A DNA stretch of 7,749 nucleotides from Deltaproteobacteria bacterium RIFOXYD12_FULL_50_9 (GTDB lineage Bacteria > Desulfobacterota > Desulfobulbia > Desulfobulbales > CALZHT01). The notes beneath the pieces were generated by a model. It saw only the letters and a list, made by a program, of their open reading frames with translations, did not search any database and was not told the origin of the DNA. Position numbers and translations under genes: made by a program. Positions 1-4,181 of this stretch are shown here, piece by piece (the stretch's first letter is position 1; each line of letters opens with the position of its first letter). Location: positions 8,972 to 16,720 of the forward strand of contig MGTA01000069.1 of NCBI GenBank assembly GCA_001799225.1, written 5' to 3'.

Positions 1-1
1 C

Positions 2-460
2 GCAACTTCAACAGGGTCATGGTTTATCCTTGCAAAGGCGGACTCGGGCGGGGATATTGCCGAGCTGAGGGAAACCAACAACACCAAAAATAAGCCCATA
101 AAGATTGGCCCGGACATGATTGTAACCGCCATAACCGCGCCGCTGACAGCAAAAACTGGTTCAACCATCACCGTGGGCGACACGACAAAGAACAGCGGCG
201 GCGGAACAGCAGGGGCATCGACAACAAAACTGTACCTGTCCGCAGACACCACCTATGATCCGAGCGATATTGAGTTACGGAGCAGGGCTGTGCCGACGCT
301 CAATCCCGGCATCTCGAATACATGGGGCGGAAAATTGACGCTCCCAAAAGTAAATCCTGGAGCCTATTATATTATTGCCGTATCAGACGCAACCGGAACA
401 GTCGTTGAGACGATTGAGACAAATAATGCAAAATTCAAGGCGAGAACGATTAATCCGTAA
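2..460 (+). CDS. CARDB-repeat surface/secreted protein, C-terminal fragment (5' end outside window)
   Basis: The reading frame is open from base 2 to the TAA at 458-460 (152 residues), so the gene starts upstream of the window. Two copies of a repeat ending are visible. The first has WFILAKADSGG followed by ETNNT; the second has YYIIAVSDATG followed by ETNNA. Between them lies one complete unit of about 100 residues beginning DMIVTAI and containing a KLYLSADTTYDPSD stretch. This is the pattern of CARDB domains (cell-adhesion-related, beta-sandwich, Ig-like), which occur in tandem in large extracellular proteins. The Met at 116 is the M of DMIVTAI inside the repeat and is not the real start. 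No membrane anchor, LPXTG or PEP-CTERM signal is seen at the C-terminus, which ends INP. The ligand and precise role cannot be told from this fragment; family membership is fairly secure. Confidence 0.82.
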   Translation, partial: ATSTGSWFILAKADSGGDIAELRETNNTKNKPIKIGPDMIVTAITAPLTAKTGSTITVGDTTKNSGGGTAGASTTKLYLSADTTYDPSDIELRSRAVPTLNPGISNTWGGKLTLPKVNPGAYYIIAVSDATGTVVETIETNNAKFKARTINP

Positions 461-474
461 GGAATCAACCGGAC

Positions 475-479
475 AAGGA
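475..479 (+). promoter_or_regulatory. Ribosome binding site of cobT
   Basis: AAGGA lies 10 bases upstream of the ATG at 490, in the 29-base gap after the CARDB gene. It supports this start. No promoter or terminator can be recognised in the gap, so cobT may be read from upstream together with the CARDB gene, or from a promoter inside that gene. Confidence 0.6.
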
Positions 480-489
480 TCTAAACCGT

Positions 490-1557
490 ATGGAACTTTT
501 ACAGACAACGCTCGCAGGTATTGTCGGCCAGGATCAGAAATGGCGGGGCATGGCCAAGGAACGCCTTGATCAACTAACCATGCCTTATTGGGCTCTCGGT
601 CGCCTTATGGATCTGGGTTTGGATCTTGCCGGCATGACCCGTTCTCTACACCCGCCGGTGAGCCGCAGAGCTATTATCACCATGGCCGGTGACCACGGGG
701 TAACCGATGAAGGGGTAAGCAAATTCCCCCGGGAAGTTACCCAGCAGATGGTTTACAATTTCGTGGCAGGTGGGGCAGGTATAAACGCCTTGGCCCGGCA
801 GGTCAACGCCAAGGTGGTTGTGGTTGACATGGGGGTAGCCGCTGATCTTTCCGGGCTAATCGCCTCCGGCAAAATCATCGACAAAAAGGTCGCCCCAGGC
901 ACCCTGAACATTGCCCGAGGACCGGCAATGAGCCGAGAGCAGGCAGTCCAAGCGATTGAGGCAGGAATTCTGGTTGTCAACCAGATGGGGAATCATACGG
1001 ATCTGTTCGGCACCGGCGACATGGGCATCGGCAACACCACACCCAGCACAGCCATTGTCGCGGCCCTAACCGGTGTGCCGGTAACCGAACTGACCGGTCG
1101 AGGCACCGGCCTGGATGATGAACAGTTCGCACACAAAATCAAGGTGATCGAACGCGCCTTGGCGATCAACAACCCCGACCCGACCGACGGTCTTGATGTC
1201 CTTGCCAAGGTCGGAGGCTTTGAGATCGGCGGCATTGCCGGCGTCATCCTTGGGGCCGCAGCCCAAAGGAAACCGGTAATCATCGACGGATTCATCTCGA
1301 CGGCCGGCGCGCTCATCGCCCTGGCCCTGAAGCCCGAAGTGCGGCAGTACATCATCGCTGCCCATCTCAGCGTCGAACCGGGCCATCAGGTCATGCTTGA
1401 ACGCCTGGGCTGCCGGCCTCTGCTCACCGGACTCAATCTGCGTCTGGGCGAAGGAACCGGTGCAGCCTTGGCTATGAATCTGGTTGAGGCTGCAGTGCAC
1501 ATTCTCACCGAAGTAGCCACCTTTGCCGAGGCTCAAGTGGCCGGAGCAGACAAATAG
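490..1557 (+). CDS. cobT: Nicotinate-nucleotide--dimethylbenzimidazole phosphoribosyltransferase CobT
   Basis: CobT transfers phosphoribose from nicotinate mononucleotide to a lower-ligand base such as 5,6-dimethylbenzimidazole, giving alpha-ribazole phosphate for the nucleotide loop of cobalamin. It is cytosolic. The 355 residues match the usual family length. Visible landmarks are AGDHGVTDEGVS (residues 66-77), GTGDMGIGNTTPS (174-186), GGFEIGGIAG (242-251), DGFIS (266-270), SVEPGHQ (294-300) and LRLGEGTGAALA (317-328). By family knowledge the Glu of the last motif (E321, equivalent to Salmonella E317) is the catalytic base. The start has a Shine-Dalgarno and the N-terminus is of normal length. 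The gene sits 29 bases behind an unrelated CARDB gene and converges on the chemoreceptor gene with an 18-base gap. No cobalamin riboswitch precedes it here, unlike the other cobalamin genes in the window. The identity of the base it uses cannot be inferred. Confidence 0.97.
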   Translation: MELLQTTLAGIVGQDQKWRGMAKERLDQLTMPYWALGRLMDLGLDLAGMTRSLHPPVSRRAIITMAGDHGVTDEGVSKFPREVTQQMVYNFVAGGAGINALARQVNAKVVVVDMGVAADLSGLIASGKIIDKKVAPGTLNIARGPAMSREQAVQAIEAGILVVNQMGNHTDLFGTGDMGIGNTTPSTAIVAALTGVPVTELTGRGTGLDDEQFAHKIKVIERALAINNPDPTDGLDVLAKVGGFEIGGIAGVILGAAAQRKPVIIDGFISTAGALIALALKPEVRQYIIAAHLSVEPGHQVMLERLGCRPLLTGLNLRLGEGTGAALAMNLVEAAVHILTEVATFAEAQVAGADK

Positions 1558-1575
1558 CGGAGAGATGCTCGATAA

Positions 1576-3603
1576 TCAGAACTGCTCAAAGCCTGTATTC
1601 TCCTGGTCGTTTAGATCAAGGTGGGTTCCGTAATTATTATCAATCGGTCGCCGATAAGGCTGACGCGGCGGAATTTGCTTTATATTTTTTACCTTTGCCT
1701 GACGGTTTATGACTGGTCGGGAAAACGATGTAGCTCTTACGGTTGAACTGTCCATGCCTTGGACACGAAGCCCGGCGCCTCCCTCCAACCTGAAAAAAGC
1801 GGCTGTATCCCGGAGGACATCTGCCTGCGAAGCCAACTCTTCGCTGGTGCTCGCAGTCTCTTCGGTTGCCGCCGCATTACTCTGAATCGCCAGATTAAGC
1901 TGCTCGATGGCGACGACGTTCTGCTTAATCCCGTTCGCCTGCTCAGCAGAAGCCGCGTCGATCTCTGCGACCAAATGGGCGGTATTTTTAATCGCCGGGA
2001 CGATTTTATCTATCAGATCCCCGGCACGCTCAGAGATCTGCACGCTTGAACCAGCGGTTTTGCCAATTTCCTTGGCAGCAACCTGACTTCGCTCGGCCAG
2101 CTTCCTGACCTCAGCGGCAACTACAGCAAAACCCCGACCATGTTCACCTGCCCGGGCAGCCTCTATGGCCGCATTCAAAGCCAAAAGGTTGGTCTGGCGG
2201 GCCAGCTCCTCAATAACCTTTGTTTTTTCGGCTATATCACGCATAGCCAGGACCGTCTCCCGAACCGCCCGGCCCCCTTCTTCCGCGTCACTGGAAGCCT
2301 TTACCGTGATCATGGCCGTCTGCCGAGCGTTGCCGGCGTTCTGCTGGATTGAAGCGCTCATCTCCTCCATGGCGCTGGAGATCTCTTCAATGGAAGCTGC
2401 CGATTCAGCAGCACCCTGGCTCATCTGCTCAGCCGATGAGCTCAACTGCTGGCTGCCTGTCGCCACCTGCTCGGCAGCCATCTGAGTATCTCGGGCAAAC
2501 CTGGTCAAATTCTCGATCATGGCATTAAGGTTGCTCTTAATGGTGTTGAAATCGCCTTGATACTCCTCGACAATCAAGGACGGCATATCACCTCGGCTGA
2601 TCTTAGCAACATAGTCAGCCGCCATGTTAAGTGGCGTAATCAAAGCCGTAAGCATATCATTAATACCCTGGGCTACCGGTGCGTAGATCTGATCAAAGCC
2701 TTCGATCCGGCAGCGGGCCGTAAGATTCCCGGCAATTGCCGCGTTAACCAGCTTGACGATTTCGTCTTTGAGATTGGATATCTGAACACGATCGATGATC
2801 ACCTCAATTCCGCCGTACGGTTTCCCCTCCTTATCAAAGAGGGCGGAGCAGACCGCCTTGACGGGCAGCTCTTGACCATCCCTGGTCTTGGCGACAGTTT
2901 CAGCCACGATCACCTCACCGGTCTCCATGCAGCGCCGAATCGTACAGTCACTTGTCCCGCAGAGAGGGGTACGGGCAAACTGTCCGCAGGTCATCTTCCC
3001 CACCACCTGTTCCCTGGCGTATCCAATAGCGCTAAGCGCCGGATCATTAATTGAGGTAATGGTCAGATTCTTGTCCGTGGTCAACATGGGTGCACCGATC
3101 GAGTTAAGAATATTATCGATCTCCCACTTGGCGCGGACCGCGTCGCTCCGGTCGATGATCACCTCCATCCCGCCTGCGACCTCACCCTTTTCATCATAAA
3201 TGACCGCGCAGGCTGCCTGCACCGGGATTTCCCGGCCATCCCTGGTGTGAGCCACGGTTTCGCCGTGAATCGCCTTACCATGGCGCATACAATTCTTAAT
3301 CGTACAGTTCTCAGTGCCGCAGAGAGGAGTTCGGCACAACTCCCCACAAGTCATTTTAGCGACAACCTCCTCACGACTGTAGCCCATAGCAGCCAAGGCA
3401 GGATCGTTAATCCAGGTAATCACAAGATTCTTATCAGTCAGAAACATTGGAGCCGGGATGGCTGACAAGGTGCGGTCAAAACGGCCGGCCTGAGTTCTGG
3501 TCAGTTGCAGCTCCTGTTTGGTTTGCAAAAGTTCCTGCCGGACTTGTTCAAGGTCGTTTTCCAGCTTGGCCCTTTGATTTCCAAAATCGAAAAATGATAA
3601 CAT
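1576..3603 (-). CDS. Soluble methyl-accepting chemotaxis protein with tandem Cys-rich PAS domains
   Basis: This 675-residue chemoreceptor has no hydrophobic membrane segment and should signal from the cytoplasm to CheA/CheW. Order of parts: a short coiled coil (about 8-40, rich in E/Q/L); PAS 1 (about 41-152); PAS 2 (about 161-272); a HAMP-like double segment (about 280-366, with AIAGNLTARCRIEGF and KISRGDMPSLIVEEY); then an MCP signalling hairpin (about 370-603). The conserved tip RQTNLLALNAAIEAARAGE starts at residue 469 and is followed by HGRGFAVVAAEVRKLAERS. The PAS domains share Cys at 86/206, 95/215, 100/220, 105/225 and 132/252; C90 is unique to PAS 1. This suggests a metal, Fe-S or redox ligand site, which is inference. 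A Pro/Arg/Asn-rich tail (about 604-670) ends in GFEQF, resembling the CheR/CheB docking pentapeptide. The start is fixed by a strong Shine-Dalgarno. The stimulus is unknown. Confidence 0.95.
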   Translation of the reverse strand: MLSFFDFGNQRAKLENDLEQVRQELLQTKQELQLTRTQAGRFDRTLSAIPAPMFLTDKNLVITWINDPALAAMGYSREEVVAKMTCGELCRTPLCGTENCTIKNCMRHGKAIHGETVAHTRDGREIPVQAACAVIYDEKGEVAGGMEVIIDRSDAVRAKWEIDNILNSIGAPMLTTDKNLTITSINDPALSAIGYAREQVVGKMTCGQFARTPLCGTSDCTIRRCMETGEVIVAETVAKTRDGQELPVKAVCSALFDKEGKPYGGIEVIIDRVQISNLKDEIVKLVNAAIAGNLTARCRIEGFDQIYAPVAQGINDMLTALITPLNMAADYVAKISRGDMPSLIVEEYQGDFNTIKSNLNAMIENLTRFARDTQMAAEQVATGSQQLSSSAEQMSQGAAESAASIEEISSAMEEMSASIQQNAGNARQTAMITVKASSDAEEGGRAVRETVLAMRDIAEKTKVIEELARQTNLLALNAAIEAARAGEHGRGFAVVAAEVRKLAERSQVAAKEIGKTAGSSVQISERAGDLIDKIVPAIKNTAHLVAEIDAASAEQANGIKQNVVAIEQLNLAIQSNAAATEETASTSEELASQADVLRDTAAFFRLEGGAGLRVQGMDSSTVRATSFSRPVINRQAKVKNIKQIPPRQPYRRPIDNNYGTHLDLNDQENTGFEQF
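2788..3483 (-). repeat. In-gene tandem duplication of a PAS module (360-base period)
   Basis: The stretches encoding PAS 1 (about 3148-3483) and PAS 2 (about 2788-3123) are direct repeats offset by exactly 360 bases (120 codons) without any gap. By hand alignment about 67 of 108 residues are identical between residues 45-152 and 165-272. The DNA is also visibly similar, for example around 3298-3360 versus 2938-3000. This is a duplication inside one gene, not a mobile repeat. Confidence 0.9.
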
Positions 3604-3610
3604 AAAATTA

Positions 3611-3618
3611 CCTCCTTA
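3611..3618 (-). promoter_or_regulatory. Strong ribosome binding site of the chemoreceptor gene
   Basis: Read on the minus strand the sequence is TAAGGAGG, a near-perfect Shine-Dalgarno, 7 bases before the ATG whose complement is at 3601-3603. It decides the start codon and implies efficient translation. No convincing promoter could be picked out upstream; the region 3640-3765 is AT-rich. Confidence 0.9.
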
Positions 3619-3763
3619 TCGCAACCGGTTGGGATAACGGCGTTTAAACAAATTTTTGTTTTTACCTTAAAAAGGTTACCAAAAAAGACTCTCACACGAC
3701 AACTTTTAATTCTTAAAAATTTTATCACAACCATGGTCAGAATGTTACCAATTATTTATTATA

Positions 3764-3786
3764 AATAACCTGATAATCAGGTTATT
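3764..3786. promoter_or_regulatory. Perfect 23-base palindrome in divergent promoter region (candidate operator)
   Basis: The 11-base arm AATAACCTGAT (3764-3774) is matched exactly by its reverse complement ATCAGGTTATT (3776-3786) around a single central A. It lies 160 bases upstream of the chemoreceptor start and about 28 bases upstream of the candidate -35 box before the riboswitch. There is no T-tract, so it does not look like an intrinsic terminator. A dimeric DNA-binding regulator acting on one or both divergent genes is a reasonable reading, but no known regulator's site was recognised. The palindrome is certain; its function is inferred. Confidence 0.6.
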
Positions 3787-3813
3787 CGCCTGTATTTCGA
3801 CAGCAGGTTTTTC

Positions 3814-3843
3814 TTGACTTCATATAGGGTCCTGAATTATGTA
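3814..3843 (+). promoter_or_regulatory. Candidate sigma-70-type promoter for the riboswitch transcript
   Basis: TTGACT at 3814-3819 is a good -35 box. The -10 region is weaker: TATGTA at 3838-3843 with an 18-base spacer, or TTATGT at 3837-3842 with 17. Transcription would begin at about 3848-3852, right at the 5' edge of the riboswitch aptamer. That placement is the main support for it. Confidence 0.5.
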
Positions 3844-3844
3844 T

Positions 3845-4012
3845 AGGTATTCCAGGCGCTCACCAGAGCTTAAAAGGGAACCCCGTGCAAATCGGGGATG
3901 GGCCCGCCGCTGTAATCGGGGACGAATTCCGTATAATGCCACTGTCATGAAATTTCGACGGGAAGGCACGGAATGAGATTGATCCGAAAGTCAGAAGACC
4001 TGTCTGGAAATT
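3845..4012 (+). ncRNA. Cobalamin riboswitch aptamer (AdoCbl type)
   Basis: The leader RNA senses cobalamin and controls the downstream cobalamin biosynthesis genes. Conserved pieces appear in the expected order: AAAAGGGAA, then hairpin CCCCG-TGCAAAT-CGGGG (3881-3897), GCCCGCCGCTGTAA (3902-3915), GCCACTG (3938-3944), GGGAAGGC (3960-3967), and the B12-box-like AAGTCAGAAGACCTG (3988-4002). A closing stem pairs TTCCAG (3850-3855) with CTGGAA (4004-4009). A peripheral stem pairs ATTCCGT (3926-3932) with ACGGAAT (3968-3974). The long peripheral arm fits the class I, adenosylcobalamin-preferring type; ligand preference is inferred. Exact ends are approximate. It lies 170 bases upstream of the CobD-CobQ start with a terminator in between, so high B12 should turn the operon off. 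Confidence 0.95.
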
Positions 4013-4016
4013 ATTT

Positions 4017-4043
4017 GCCATGCCCCGTGGACCTTGGGATGGC
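4017..4043 (+). promoter_or_regulatory. Hairpin between aptamer and terminator
   Basis: GCCAT (4017-4021) pairs with ATGGC (4039-4043), and the stem is extended by CCC with GGG (4036-4038) past a bulge. It has no T-tract. It is probably a spacer or part of the expression platform of the cobalamin riboswitch. Its role is not established by the sequence. Confidence 0.45.
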
Positions 4044-4077
4044 TTATTGTCGGATCTTACGGATAAAGTAGGGACAT

Positions 4078-4116
4078 CCTCGGATCGAAATTTATTTCGG
4101 TTCGAGGTTTTTTTTT
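4078..4116 (+). terminator. Intrinsic terminator, riboswitch expression platform
   Basis: The left arm 4078-4091 (CCTCGGATCGAAAT) pairs across all 14 positions with 4094-4107 (ATTTCGGTTCGAGG), including two G-U pairs. Nine T residues follow (4108-4116). It lies between the cobalamin aptamer and the coding sequence, so it is the natural off-switch: premature termination when cobalamin is bound. A TCGGATC segment in its left arm (4080-4086) is the exact complement of GATCCGA inside the aptamer (3981-3987). That gives a possible antiterminator pairing. Confidence 0.92.
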
Positions 4117-4181
4117 GTAATAACCCGATATCGTTAAGCTATCTGGCTATGCCCAGAAAGGTATAAGAAAGAGAAATATAC

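Noticed and set aside
116..460. A 114-residue gene starting at the ATG at 116
   Set aside because: The frame is open back to base 2, and the residues before the Met (WFILAKADSGG, ETNNT) are the end of a preceding CARDB repeat. The Met is internal to the repeat start DMIVTAI.
3635..3665. A flagellar sigma-28 promoter for the chemoreceptor on the minus strand
   Set aside because: GCCGTTAT resembles the -10 GCCGATAA at 6 of 8 positions, but no TAAA box occurs at the required 15-base spacing, so it is not supported.
3604..4181. A small protein-coding gene or mobile-element remnant in the 578-base intergenic region
   Set aside because: The stretch is accounted for by the ribosome site, palindrome, promoter, riboswitch and terminator. 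I saw no open frame with a ribosome site and no terminal inverted repeats or target duplications.
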